From Clytia hemisphaerica (lineage: Eukaryota > Cnidaria > Hydrozoa > Leptothecata > Clytiidae): a stretch of DNA of 64,000 nt. This document shows, one piece after another, positions 46,132-57,578 of this stretch; the stretch's first letter is position 1; each line of letters starts with the position of its first letter. The notes beneath the pieces are model-generated. The model ran no database searches and was not told where the DNA came from. It saw only the letters and a list, made by a program, of their open reading frames with translations. The stretch is taken from NCBI GenBank assembly GCA_902728285.1, contig CACVBU010000615.1, positions 445,764-509,763 of the forward strand, read 5' to 3'. A program made the translations under genes and the position numbers.

Positions 46132-47177
46132 ACGAGGGGTAAATCACTTCGAAAAAAGCGTACGAAATGATTTTTGATTTTTGATTTTTTTGTGATTTTT
46201 TGATTTTTTCTGTGATTTTTTGATTTTTTTGTGATTTTTTTGTGATTATTTGATTTTTTTGTGATATCTTTGTGATTTTTTGATTTTTTGTGTTTTTTTT
46301 TGATTTTTTGATTTTCTTGATTTTTTTGTGATTTTTTTTTTTTTGATTGTTTTGTTTTGATTTTTTGTGATTTTTTTTTTGTGATTTTGATTTTTTTGAT
46401 TTTTGTGATTGTTTTTGTGATTTTTTGATTTTTTTTGATTTTTTTTGTTGTATTTTCTTTTGATTTTTTTGAGTTTTTTTTTGTTTTTTTGTGATTTTTT
46501 TGATTTTTTTTTTTTTGATTTTTGATTTTTTTTGTGATTTTTTGTGATTTTTGATTTTTGTTTTTTTGCTTTTTTTTTTGATTTTTTTGTGCTTTTTGGT
46601 TTTTTGTTGTTTTTTTTTTGTGTGTTTTGTTTGTTTTTTTTTTGTGATTTTTGTTTTTTTTTTTGTGTTTTTTTTGTGTTTTTTGCTTTTTTTTGGTGCT
46701 TTTTTTTGATTTTTTGCTTTTTGTGCTTTTTTTTGTTTTTTTTTTTTCTTTTTTTTTTTGTGCTTTTTTTGTGGCTTTTTTTTTTTTTGTTTTTTTTTTT
46801 GCTTTTTTGCTTTTTTTGTTTTTTTATTGCTTTTTTGTTTTTTATTTTTTTTTGTTTGTTTTTTTTATTTTTTGATTTTTTTTTTTTTTTGTTTTTTTGA
46901 TTTTTTTGATTTTTTGATTTTTTTTGATTTTTTTTTTGTTTTTTTTTTTTTTGATTTTTTTGTGCTTTTTTTTTTTTTTTGTGATGTTTTTTTTGATTTT
47001 TTTGTGATTTTTTTTGTTTTTCTGTTTTTTTTGATTGTTTTTTTTTTGTGATTTTTGTGATTTTTTTGTGCTTTTTTATTTTTTTGTGATTTTTTTGTGA
47101 TTTTTGATTTTTTTTGTGATTTTTTTGTGATTTTTCTAAGAAGTGTACGAGATTTTTTCGAGTAATTTACCCCTCGT
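46132..47177. mobile_element. inverted-end element filled with a 1-kb T-rich tract
   Basis: The ends ACGAGGGGTAAATCACTTCG and 'cgagtaatttacccctcgt' are inverted. CATCGA is repeated outside both (46126-46131 and 47178-47183). Between about 46150 and 47140 the + strand is almost entirely T with interspersed 'gtga', 'gatt', 'gctt', and almost no A runs or C. Long Phe-rich frames here are artefacts. No transposase is visible. Confidence 0.85.
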
Positions 47178-47482
47178 CATCGAATATTTCGATTTTTGAG
47201 GGGTTCGGTGGCTTCTAGGCTATATTCCAAGCCTTATTGGAACAAATTTGAGCTTTTAAATCTTGAGATCCTAAGTTCCTAAGTCTCATATTAAAACTCA
47301 GAGTGAAAACCCTACTTTCCAACTGTAGTTTAACGTGCTTAAAAATCATTTTTGGTGTTTAAAATTTCGCACGGAAATCCCCTCTGTCTCAAACATTTTG
47401 TCCATGATCGTAGAAAAGTTGAATATCTTCTTGAATAGTTAGTTATCAGATAATCGCTGTTCTAATTCTTTCTCTTTGCATA

Positions 47483-47720
47483 TTTTTCGTACGAACAAAC
47501 TCTATAAGAACACAAAGCTTCGTTGACCCAGAGATTTGGGAAAAGTTTAGAACACTTCAAGGCTTTTCAGACTCTAAAACTGCCGATTTTTTAGGAATTG
47601 GATAAAAGTGGACAAAAATACTAACTAAATGGAGAAAATAAAAGAATATTAAGAACCTAAAACTTAAAAAAGTACATCCAAAGCCTTCAAAAATTTTGGA
47701 TGTTTTTATAAAAAGAGTAT
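47483..47720. mobile_element. CACG MITE, decayed copy
   Basis: 'tttttcgtacgaacaaactctataagaac' (read as parts 'gtacgaacaaactc' and 'tataagaac') and 'tgtttttataaaaagagta' are inverted. The interior words 'aaagccttcaa' and 'aagaatattaagaac' match. Confidence 0.55.
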
Positions 47721-47909
47721 ATATTGATATCTGTATGGTAATAAAGCTTTTGCACTTTTACTAGAAGCCTACACAATTGCTAGTTTTGATATGAAAAGCT
47801 CAAGTGGTGAAAGAAGACACTGAAGTTGCGCATCTTATTTATCTACAACTGATATCCCTGTATAATACAAAAATTCATAGTTATTCGTTTGTAAAGACCA
47901 GCATCTGCA

Positions 47910-48087
47910 CCCGGGGGGGGGGGGGTACTAGAGTTGAGGGATGTTGGGTATGTGCGTTTCCGACCCTTGGAGAGATTGATTTTAAAAAATTTTCCGACCC
48001 TTAAAGAGACATTGAAAGGTGAAAAAACCGACTCTTAAGGCACGCACATACCAGCTCCAATTTTTGCCTAAATACCCCCCCCCCGGG
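47910..48087. mobile_element. poly-G-capped element, copy D (shortest)
   Basis: It runs from CCCGGGGGGG...GTACTAGAG to CTAAATACCCCCCCCGGG. The target repeats are CATCTGCA (47902-47909) and CATCTACA (48088-48095), 7 of 8 matching. 'gggtatgtgcg' / 'cgcacatacc' are inverted. Only two internal words ('cgacccttggagagatt', 'cgacccttaaagagaca') are present. Confidence 0.9.
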
Positions 48088-48095
48088 CATCTACA

Positions 48096-48535
48096 ATGCA
48101 TGAATCCAAAATGGTGTGTTGAATTAAACGTGTATCCCTTGGAAGCAGATGTGTCTTCAAATAACATAGCATTGCGTTGAAGCAAATAAAAGTAAACAAA
48201 CTAATAACCTGAATATATTCATATCTTGCTTCATTTTATTTTTAAGACAGATTTTTCAAAAAAGAAGTTATAGGGGATTGAGGATACCAATCTTCACAAA
48301 GCGCAACCTTTCAAGCTTTCAATTTTTATTTTTAACAGACGAGAAATCAAACATTTGCAAGCAAAAATCTGTAAGAAAGAATTAATATTTAATGCTAAAA
48401 TTTTCGAATTGAAATCTAAAAATTATCCATAAATCATTACCCTCAATATTTATTCTTGGAAATCTTTCTTCCTATTTCAATGTTCAACACCCAGCCGTTC
48501 CAACAACCTTCATCACCAATATTTAAGCCTTTTCA
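48096..48535. other. intergenic, no recognised feature
   Basis: AT-rich sequence with nothing recognised. Confidence 0.4.
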
Positions 48536-48542
48536 ATTTCAT

Positions 48543-51337
48543 CAGAGATTTGGGAAAAGAGGATAAGAAACGCCGCTGCCGCTCGCTGTTTTCCTATTCT
48601 TTCCCTTTGAATTCGGCACTCTTTGAAGAAGCAAGGCTGTAGAATAGTTGAGCAAGAAGGAAGGCCGAAACAAAATGGCGTTACGTACAGGTTAACCAAT
48701 GTTCAAGAAAGAAGTCCTTGAATAAAGCTTTCCAGTGGGTTCTCTGTGAAAAAGAGACTGGGGAGTGAAACTTTGATCTTTTGGGGGTTTCCCCTGAGAA
48801 AATCGAGGAAATTCATTCTATATTCTGGGAGTAAAGATGGCGGACATGAGGCATGCTTGAAATTTTGAAAAATTGGGACTCATTTCTCTCTGGCTTGTAT
48901 TGCACTGAATGAATTTTTTGTGTTGCAGACATAATTTTTATGGGTAGTAGGAAGGTTGATTGTGACCACCTATACCTTAGTTTTCCATGGCACTCTCTAG
49001 AACTTCTCGGCATTTTGATTTTAGAAGGGCAAAATCGATTGATAATTTTGTTGTTTTTTTCAACTTTTAGATGAAAAAAATAGTGTAATCTTAGAAAATC
49101 TTCCTCCATGGTAATGGAATTGAGATTCAGTAAGTATACTTGATTTCCTCTGTGGTACTTTTAGCTTTATCTAGGGAAACCATTGACTTTTGGGTTGGAA
49201 ATTTCAAGTTGCAACAACAAAAACATCTCAGAAAAAATAACTTTGACAGGTGATATTTGTAAATTGTGACTACCTGAAGGGCCATGATTTTGACCAGTCA
49301 ATGGATTGACTCAGGCTTTGGTACTTTTACATTCAAAATATTATTTAGTCCGTGGAATTTACATTTTGTTGTTTGTATTTAACGGATTAGGGTAATTTCA
49401 TATACAGATTTCCATTTTATATATTTTCAGGCTAGTCGCTAGTTATCATATTCTTTGTAAAAGGCTGTTAACAACACCGTCCCATAGAAGTATTCGCCAT
49501 CCAAGTACAGGTTGCCGATGCAACAACGATTGACTCAAGATTATCAGACAATTTTTGCATGTTAACTGTCATGTTTGTTCTCTATAGTTCCAGCAGAAAA
49601 GGTCTGCTAAAAGATGAGTGGGAACTGATGAAAACTTTACGTGTATTATATATTTGACTCAACAGGAACAGAATGGAATAATAATTCTATGGTGTTGATG
49701 TTATATTTATGGAAAAAGTGGATTTGAGCGGTTGGACCTGTATGCCCTTTGAAAAATGGATGTCGATAAATTGGGGATTTGTTCGATATACACATTATTA
49801 TGTAAACGTTCTCTGGCGAAGTGGATTTTGATGCAACTTCTTTTTGGAATCTTTATTTCGATGTTTGTTTTTTATCCACGTTGTCCTTGGAAACTGAATT
49901 TTGAGGCATAAATACATATTGCATGGTATAGATGAAATGGATACATGCTGTGATGATAAGTCTACTTGATTTGTCTATATTTTGATTTGGGGGCTTTTGC
50001 CCTGGAGCTACCCCTTAATTTGGGAAGCACGTCAAAACAATTCATCAAATCAGGGAACATGTAGGCCAAAATTACCAAATGTAAACAAACCAGGAAGAGC
50101 CAGAAATGCTTCTATAATTTAAATTTAAATTGTGCAGTGGACTATTTTGACAATCACATATTTTCAGTCTGATATTATTTTTAAACTATATTTTTCAAAT
50201 TTAGATTTAAATTTTTTTAGCATTGAGTCATACACCTTTTGCATTTAGTGTGGAGCAATAATACAATTTTTAATCAGCTTTGAAGTCTTAAAATCTGTAT
50301 GAAATGTACTACTCAAGAACACAGTTGGAAAGGCTTTGGTCATTTTTATTGTATATCCAATTTTTTACTTCAAGTAAAGTAAATGGTGATTGATTTTTCT
50401 TCATGCTCTGCAATACACATTGATTTGAGGTGTATAAGGAAGTTGAATTATACTGAAAAGAACTTTTTGTTCTTAATCTTTTGCAGCAGTTGCAAAGAAG
50501 AGTCACCTGTGATTTATATTCAGAGAAATAGTGAAGTCATATTATGCACTGAAAAAAATACAAACTAACAATGACAATCTGTAATTCAAATATACATATA
50601 CACTGTGGAAGAATATTTAATTTTTATACACTATTATTTGTTGGGTTGGATGGAAATGCATAGTTTTTTTTTTTTTAACCTCATTTTTACGATGTTTTTG
50701 TATGTACAATATTTTTTCTAACATATCTGGGGAAATCCCCTGGTGATGTCTTCGGTATAATTTTTGTATTTTTTCAATGGTATTGTAAGATAATTTTATG
50801 TTTTGTTGTCTAGAACTCATAAAGCTCTTACAAGAAAGCCTTCATGGTATTTATGACCTCCTGGCATTGATATCATGAATGAACATCGTTTCTTTTTTCC
50901 TTTTCTTTCCTTGACATTTGTTGTTGTTTTTTTGTCCTCCAAGGTTTTATTTTCAACCTCGCTATCCCTACTGAAGAGGCCTTTATGGTATTGTTTCTTA
51001 GAAACTTTAGCCCAAGAATAATGATAAACTAGTTTTACCAGCTTCGTTTTAGGCTCGCAACCCACTGCATCCCTTGTCCAAAGTAGAAAAGTGCTTATAA
51101 AAAATAACAAAATTCTCGATTTCAGAAAAAAAAAAAATTTCACTTTCGATATCAATCACGGCTACCATTTTTTGTTTGTACTTCTAGTCTTGTGCGCATA
51201 ACGAATCAAGCGCTCTGATTGGTTCAGAACGAAAACAATAGATCGGCCGCAGACATTTCAATAGAAACAAAAGATTCTACAGCCTAGCTTCAAATAGATG
51301 AATAGCGCATTTCTTATCCTTTTTTCCCAAATCTCTG
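48543..51337. mobile_element. hAT-like non-autonomous element, 2.8 kb
   Basis: CAGAGATTTGGGAAAAGAGG on the left is mirrored by 'ccttttttcccaaatctctg' on the right, extending to about 30 bp. A second matching block ('aggctgtagaat' / 'attctacagcct') lies further in. ATTTCAT is repeated outside both ends (48536-48542 and 51338-51344). The CAG start fits hAT; the direct repeat is 7 bp, as at 18779. The interior has no transposase or long frame. Near 48835 'aaagatggcggacatgagg' looks like the first exon or promoter region of a host gene, so capture of host sequence is possible. Confidence 0.75.
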
Positions 51338-51344
51338 ATTTCAT

Positions 51345-53188
51345 GAATACAAAAAAATACCAGATATTGATTCCTTCAAGATTGCACTAGTTAAAGCCAT
51401 TTTGATTCTTTAGTAAAACTCAGAATCAGACAAAAACTTCTTAAAAATTGTAACAAACCTGTAAAATTTGCCAAGTAATCAAGCCTCACCCCAAAGAAAA
51501 ACATTCATCCATTCATTCATCCATTAATTCAAAATTCAACTAAATGCTTCAGATTAGAAATTTCTCATGAGATTTTTACAGTGTAAATTATTTTTAGAAA
51601 TATACGACGAGTATTTATCCTTATCGGTTCTGATAATTGGTTATTTATCAATAGCTCCACGCTACCCCTCTTAGAAAGCTAAATCAACCGACCATTCTAT
51701 TTTTAAGCCCGATCCCAAGCACTTACCCTCTTTAAAAAATTAAAATTGATACTCGACTTAATTGATTGCATAGGAGGAGCTTTGAAAAATTCGTGACATT
51801 CAGACTGCTATTAGATAGGATCTAATCGATTTTTAAGTCTAGTTAATCCTCGTAATGAATTTTTATGTAATTTTTTGCTCGCGTAGAATTTCAAGCGATT
51901 TTATATGTGATTTCCATGCGTCCATACAATGTAATAGATCTTTCATGACAACTTTGCTAAGAAAACAACCTCAAGATGCAGTTTGAAATTCGCTTTATAA
52001 TGGTCCGCTCGCGATAAAATACCCTGAAATTTCATTCCACCGTCCAAATATATAGACTTTTTCGATCTTCAAAGAAAACAAGATTGCTATCTATCTATCC
52101 ATGGGATCCTCGTTGCCTGAAGAACTATCAATATCTAAGACTTATCTTATATTCTGATGGCGTATTGGCTGCCGCCCACGCTAAAGCTCTAAAGGAGCGA
52201 ACCAATTTACCCAACGACCTTCAGAGCAAAGCGTGTGGTAGCATATTTCCACATCTGGTACCAGATAAGTCTAAGATCGTCTAAGAAAACATTTGGTCGC
52301 TAAGACTCTCATCATCTCATCATTTACTCTATATCGTTAAAAAAAGTTTCCATGCTCCCCAAACAGGTGAAAAGCACCTCCTCGAACAAAGTGTTGTTTA
52401 TCGATCTAATCGCTTGTTATACCGTAAAATATTGTTAAAATGAGCAGGAATTTTCCCACGGTGTTAAAAATATTGATCATCTGATTAAAGAATTCCTAAT
52501 CTTGTATATGAAGCATTGAAACTAATGCAAATCTCTTACATTCAAAAGCTAAAAAATTCTCTAAATCAGAGTGTTTTTCTCGTTAACTTTTTTCTGTCAG
52601 TCGAAACAACAGCAAATCTGCTTTATCTAGATCCAGTGAAAGATAGAGCCTTATCAACTAATATCCGGATGTTTGGGTCATGTTAAACTTACTGAATCAA
52701 GGAACTAAAAGTTTCTAATTTTAAAGCTTCCTGTTTACACAAATCTTGAGTTTAGGGGATAAAAGATTAAGGATATTTAGGGTTACCCGCTTACAGAATG
52801 GCAGCGACAAGACGAACTAGGGATAAGGATACGCCATATTTTTGGTTAGGTTCAATGAAAACTGACAATGACGTCAAAGAGTCAACCCTCTTTCAAAAAG
52901 TCATTAACAAAGGTCATGTTACAAAAAGCAGACAAATTTGTCCTTTATCACATCATCAGGAATGTCTAAATTGTAATTTGATCCGCTGATTCATTACATG
53001 GTCATTTTTTAAATGCTGACTTATTTTCACCCATTCTCGTCATCTCAGTCATCTCTTGTCAGTTTTAACTGCGTTGCTCGAGATTACAAAACTGCGCAGA
53101 AATTACAAAAGTGCGCAAAGAAATTACAAAACTGCGCAAAAATTACAAAACTGCGCATACCAATATACATATCATACTAACTCTCACA
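51345..53188. other. intergenic, no recognised gene
   Basis: 'ccaaatatatagac' near 52046 resembles a TATA region and is followed by short frames (52084-52284). I found no domain or splice-linked continuation. A run of 'attacaaaactgcgca' units repeats at about 53083-53157. Confidence 0.35.
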
Positions 53189-53189
53189 G

Positions 53190-53600
53190 TCACATTTGAC
53201 TCCCTCTCATTCGATGTACTACCATTCGATACTCTCCATTATTCGATAATGTTGAAGGGTTTTTTTAGTGTGATGTCGTTTGCTTACTCATCAATCTTAA
53301 TTCACAAGCTTTTTCACATTGGATTGACATGGTTGTGGAGCAAGATTGGCCAGAAAGGGGAAAAGAAAAACATTATTTTCTCATATCAGCATAATGTAAG
53401 AAAAGGTAGACACTGTCCTAATATGAAATATGTGTCTGATATGAAATGGGAACACTTATGTAAAAATAAAACCTTTGAAAGCATCCGTGAATATGAAACT
53501 CTCGTAAACAGCGCTTTACTATTTGATACACTCCCTTATTCGATGAAAATCCCCTGGAAAGTCGAATTAGAAAACATCAACAATACTTTTATCTGGGGCT
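53190..53600. mobile_element. pogo/Tigger-like element, interrupted or expanded copy
   Basis: The left part ('ttgactccctctcattcgatg', 'ccattattcgata') and the right part ('ctatttgatacactcccttattcgatg', 'gtcgaattagaaa') match the two ends of 61853-62012. About 250 bp of unrelated sequence lies between them. Confidence 0.5.
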
Positions 53601-53689
53601 CGCTCGGATTCTTTTTGACAAAGTCTTACCGCTTACCTAAAAAGGCCTTCCGAAAAATATTTATATGATATTTTCTATGAAACTTGCGC

Positions 53690-53990
53690 TGCAAATCTGT
53701 TGGGAGCCCCACCCAAATGGAAAATTTACCCAAAATTTTATCCTGGTGGGAAAAATACCCTACAATTTCAGCCCCACTGGGTAATTGACTTTGATTTTCC
53801 CCTATTTTAAATTCAGTGGAAAAATTGCACTTGTAAACCATAAACCTACCGGGAGCTTTGAGCTGGGGACAACCGCATTTTTATCCCCATTGGGATTTGA
53901 TACAAAGTTTCAGCCCTACTATGGAAAAGGTTTCAGCGGGGATGTAGGATCATCTAAAATGTGAAACAGGGGTGCTCCTAAAAAGGTATC
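53690..53990. mobile_element. decayed CACCCCTGT-family element
   Basis: 'agccccacccaaatgg', 'ccccactgggtaattg', 'tccccattgggat' and the right end 'gtgaaacaggggtg' are the family's boxes in order. A solo 'atccctgtctcacaggg' follows at about 54001-54018. Confidence 0.6.
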
Positions 53991-54018
53991 AAGATTTCTA
54001 ATATCCCTGTCTCACAGG

Positions 54019-54780
54019 GAAAATATTTTGATATTAAAATCTGTTTGTGTGTGGTGCGTTCTGCTTAAATCTTCATTCGAATCATTTCAAAGGGTAAAAT
54101 AAGAGTAACCAAGTTTAATACGGGTCATGGAATTGGAATCTTAGATTTCAAATTCAAAATCTGTCCTTTTCTGTTGCGTGTACTCTTTACTAGAAACCAA
54201 TCAACATTTTGTAGCAGTTAGTGTTTTTCATAAGTAGTAATCGATGTTTAAACATCCCGAGATTAAGTGTCATAACCGGGAAACAATCAACAACCCAATC
54301 ATCACACAATCAACATGATAAGATATCGGCGGAAAGACCACGTGTTACCGCAAACTTAAACTTTTTAGTTTCATTTATCACGATTGGTGGTTAAGAATGG
54401 AAAAGGAAATTATTATCTATGAATTTGTTTGTTTGTTTGTGGACTTTCAGCTACCCCAAGATTTTAAACGTAACTTTTTCTGCCATCAAGGTAAAAAGCC
54501 TTATACACTTGCCGCAAAAATTGTACATTTTCCTTTCAAGTATCTGGATGAGTATTTAAGCTATAGGTATAACCACAAACATTTACTGGAGGAAAAGACT
54601 GAAAAATTTCATGGTGGTACGAAGAAATGAACAGTGCTATTTTTCTCAATCTTTTGTTAGAAGGCAAAAAGGGTCCCAAAACTAAGGAATGAAGCAAAAC
54701 GTCACTTTATCTTAAGACTCCTTATCTCCTGCCAGTACTGTCTCCTGCAAGAATCCATAAAAACAGCTTTTAGGCTCTTA
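54019..54780. other. intergenic, no recognised feature
   Basis: A 77-codon frame at 54397-54630 has no recognisable motif. Nothing else was recognised. Confidence 0.35.
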
Positions 54781-54786
54781 GTACTA

Positions 54787-54959
54787 CAAATAACTCTCGC
54801 TAATTCGAAGTCCAACGGGAAGCCTCATTTTTTCGAATTACAGAAAGATTCCAATTAGAAAGTACTTTATGAGGATTTCAGACAGGACAAAACAATTAGT
54901 TTGAATTATATTATAGAAAGATTCGATTAATAGAAGTTCGAATTAGCGAGGGTCCACCG
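54787..54959. mobile_element. pogo/Tigger-like MITE
   Basis: TA|CAAATAACTCTCGCTAATTCG and 'cgaattagcgagggtccaccg|TA' are inverted. 'ttttttcgaattacagaaag' lies inside. Confidence 0.75.
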
Positions 54960-54961
54960 TA

Positions 54962-55980
54962 TACTTTGCGGTTTAATGAGACAGCCCGAAAACTGAGCAG
55001 GTGTCTTGTGTCCGATTAACAGATTGTAGCAATTTCTCCTAGCCTCATTATGCATCATTAACATCAATAATGAACGGATCTTATAAATTCAAATCAATTA
55101 TGATTGAAATTACTGCAATTGGAAATAAATTGACCGAAATCCTGTAAATATTTGTTCCCTGTAACGGAAAGTTTCATTAATTGTCAATTAAGCCGGATTA
55201 AAGTTGAATGAAATGGAAAATTGAGTGAACAGCATATACACCGTCACGAACGTACCCGGTGGATTATCTCAGTCATATTTGGAGGAATGTACTATGGCAT
55301 ACACATTATTATTTATAAGAACTTCAAAATGTTTGAAGCCTTTGGATAGTCTTTAAAAAAATTAGACAAAATTGGAACCATCAACGCATATTTTGTCAAA
55401 TTCTGGGTGCTTATAATGCACTCTCAAATGCCTAAAAAAACTACCGTAAGGGTCTTATATATAGTGGGTCACTCACCTTGTGTGTTCCCCGCCAAGGTTA
55501 ATATACAAAATGACGTCATCAAGTTATGACGAATAAAAACACTTCCGAAGTCTTAAAGTAAATTGATAGGTTTGACGGTCAAACATTAAATTATAAACAT
55601 GCAACAATGGATTTCAAGATTAACAAACTTTTTTATTCTCTAAAATTGACAAATAAATATAAAGCGTCCTCACAACGTGTCGGCATCCCAACAACTCTCA
55701 GTTTTGTATTGGTAAGGTGAGATAAGGTTGCTTGAAAGAATGAACAAGCGTTATCCACTATCTTGCCTATTCCTTGCTTTTCATGTGCTTCTCACATACA
55801 CAATGCCAGCTTAAATTAGCATTGGAAACTGGCTTTCGTCTAAATAAAGAGATAAGTTTATTCGGTTTTTCAAAACTTTTTTTCGTACAATATTCGCAGA
55901 GTCGATAAGCAACGAAACTTGCGTACTGTAGAGAATTGTTGTTTGTTGACTCCAACTCGGCTTGCGTCAACTTAAATCAT
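54962..55980. other. intergenic, no recognised gene
   Basis: A fragment 'tttataagaacttcaaaatg' near 55311 resembles the CACG MITE interior. Nothing else was recognised. Confidence 0.35.
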
Positions 55981-55983
55981 CAA

Positions 55984-56200
55984 TACACGGGCTGCAAAAT
56001 TATATCAATGCAGTCAAAACATGTGATTACTCGAAAAAATTCATGTGATTTTATTCCCATGTTTTGCAACTTACAGCTGATAACTTTATTAGTGTCAATA
56101 AATTCGAACCAATCAGAAATAAATGTCATGTAACAAACGCATAGAAATTTTGAGTAAAAGCGTGATTTGTCTTCAGACTTTCATTTTGCAACCTGTGAAT
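55984..56200 (-). repeat. dispersed 0.2-kb repeat, copy 2
   Basis: This is the inverse of 38718-38944, with high similarity across the whole length. It begins 38 bp beyond the stop codon of the 56238 gene, so it probably forms that gene's 3' UTR. Confidence 0.8.
56085..56090 (-). terminator. candidate poly(A) signal of the 56238 gene
   Basis: AATAAA on the - strand, about 150 bp after the stop. It lies inside the dispersed repeat, so the repeat may supply it. Confidence 0.45.
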
Positions 56201-56237
56201 TCTCCTTCTTACCATACTTTTGTAGAATATATTCAAT

Positions 56238-57359
56238 TCATTTCCTGGTCTTGATATACTTTTGTTGCGTCCATAATTTGTAAGCGTTATTGTCAAAGTA
56301 TTTTTCAACTATTTCCAAACTTGCAGATGAAATGTCAGGAATAGTCCGGACACTCACTTTATTCGGAACGAGCAGTTTCCGTATAGATCGGATAAGATTA
56401 TAATCTGAATGCTCCCGAGTCACATCCCGAACTATAAAGTCGATAGTGCAAGAATCTGGGTCGAGCTTACTTAACATATCTCCTAAGGACTCGAAAAATA
56501 CACGAAGTTCGACATTCTTTGTGATTTTGGGAATGGTGACAGCAGTTTGTTTACATAAGTAAAAATAACCGGGACCTCCTTGCAAGACGAAAGCAATTGA
56601 CTTCAGTTTAGTTCCTTCTACGGGTTCGTCGAGATAAAGTGCAATGGAGTTCAAAAGGTCATTGAGGGTACTTTTTGCGAAATCAAATACAACAACATCG
56701 ACGTTCTTTTGGGATATGTTTTTTAGTTTTTCTGGTTCACAAACGTTGGAAGAAACCATGACAAGAGTTTTTGGTTCAAATTCACCGTTATTCATTAGAG
56801 CGGTTTCTATCTGTTTTTCCGCTAGCCATTTTGTTTCCTCGATTTCAAGTTGAAAATTTTCAAAACTTTGCTCGTATGAATTTTCGTTACTGCTTTCATT
56901 GTCGTTAAACGACCGATTATTTTCTTTTTTCGGGCTTACAAAAATAGGATGCTGGTTCGTTAGGGATGAATGTTTTCGGAACGATCTTTGAATGATTCGT
57001 GCTGAACGTTGCTTAACAGCCTCCTCGTCGGTAGTTTTGTCGTCGGTTGTCGGATCGTTATCGTCGCTCTTGTCGGTATTATCTCCGTTGTGGTTATCGC
57101 TTTCGTCGGCAAGACCGAACGTTTCTTTCATCATAAGCCTCGGTGTGCTATTTCTACGATCATCATTGTCGGTGGAATCAGTATTGTGACTTTGAACTTC
57201 ATTGACCCTTTTCCATTTGTTCGGTTGCTTTTCTTCGGATGAACTTTTCTCTTGATTGTCCACGCGTTGAATTTTACTTTGAAATGCAGCAACAGCTTGA
57301 GTTTTTGATTTCAGTGATGGCTTAACTTGTGGATTTTTTTTGGTAAATGTTGAACCCAT
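56238..57359 (-). CDS. IQ-motif protein with degenerate DUF4347-like domain
   Basis: A 373-residue intracellular protein with no signal peptide or membrane segment. I chose the ATG at 57359 because it gives MGSTFTKK, a good N-myristoylation start; the 30 upstream in-frame residues look like 5' UTR. Residues 35-115 are hydrophilic, rich in Asp, Asn and Ser, and probably disordered. An IQ-type motif (about 119-130, RIIQRSFRK) may bind calmodulin or a myosin-type light chain. Residues about 195-360 follow the DUF4347 pattern: LVMVSSNV, VDVVVFDFAKSTLNDLLNSI, then FVLQGGPGYFYL where family members have a His-Gly, and DFIVRDV where they have a Gly-Cys. Both putative catalytic residues thus look replaced, suggesting a pseudo-enzyme or scaffold. 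The domain match is from memory of the pattern and is moderate. No intron is needed. Confidence 0.82.
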   Translation of the reverse strand: MGSTFTKKNPQVKPSLKSKTQAVAAFQSKIQRVDNQEKSSSEEKQPNKWKRVNEVQSHNTDSTDNDDRRNSTPRLMMKETFGLADESDNHNGDNTDKSDDNDPTTDDKTTDEEAVKQRSARIIQRSFRKHSSLTNQHPIFVSPKKENNRSFNDNESSNENSYEQSFENFQLEIEETKWLAEKQIETALMNNGEFEPKTLVMVSSNVCEPEKLKNISQKNVDVVVFDFAKSTLNDLLNSIALYLDEPVEGTKLKSIAFVLQGGPGYFYLCKQTAVTIPKITKNVELRVFFESLGDMLSKLDPDSCTIDFIVRDVTREHSDYNLIRSIRKLLVPNKVSVRTIPDISSASLEIVEKYFDNNAYKLWTQQKYIKTRK

Positions 57360-57578
57360 TTCAAAACAAAACAAAACACTTTGATTTTTTTTAGTAATGA
57401 ATCTAAGATAGAAGAAGAAATAGGAGATCTTTAGAAGATACGGTTTCAATCAGTGCCATTTGGTCACCCAAGAAAAAATGCACAAATATATGGCACAGAA
57501 TAAATACAAACATAAAGTGACCCTTCTCATCATTATTGGCAAAGCAAAGGTTTAATAAAGCCATTATACAGTCTTTAA

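Noticed and set aside
46544-47051. Overlapping Phe-rich frames of 74-118 codons on +
   Set aside because: They are translations of a T-rich tract with no stop codons on that strand. The composition is not that of a protein.
48813-49109. 98-codon frame on -
   Set aside because: No domain is recognisable, and the more notable signal here is the promoter-like patch on the other strand.
50817-51155. 112-codon frame on -
   Set aside because: It lies inside the hAT-like element, is dominated by Lys/Phe runs, and has no transposase motif or splice partner.
52084-52284. 66-codon frame on + after a TATA-like word
   Set aside because: No signal peptide, domain or downstream exon could be linked. The evidence is too weak to call a gene.
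53111-53668. 185-codon open frame on +
   Set aside because: Both ends lie in pogo/Tigger-like repeat sequence ('attcgat' words) and the middle has no recognisable domain. The frame starts in an 'attacaaaactgcgca' repeat.
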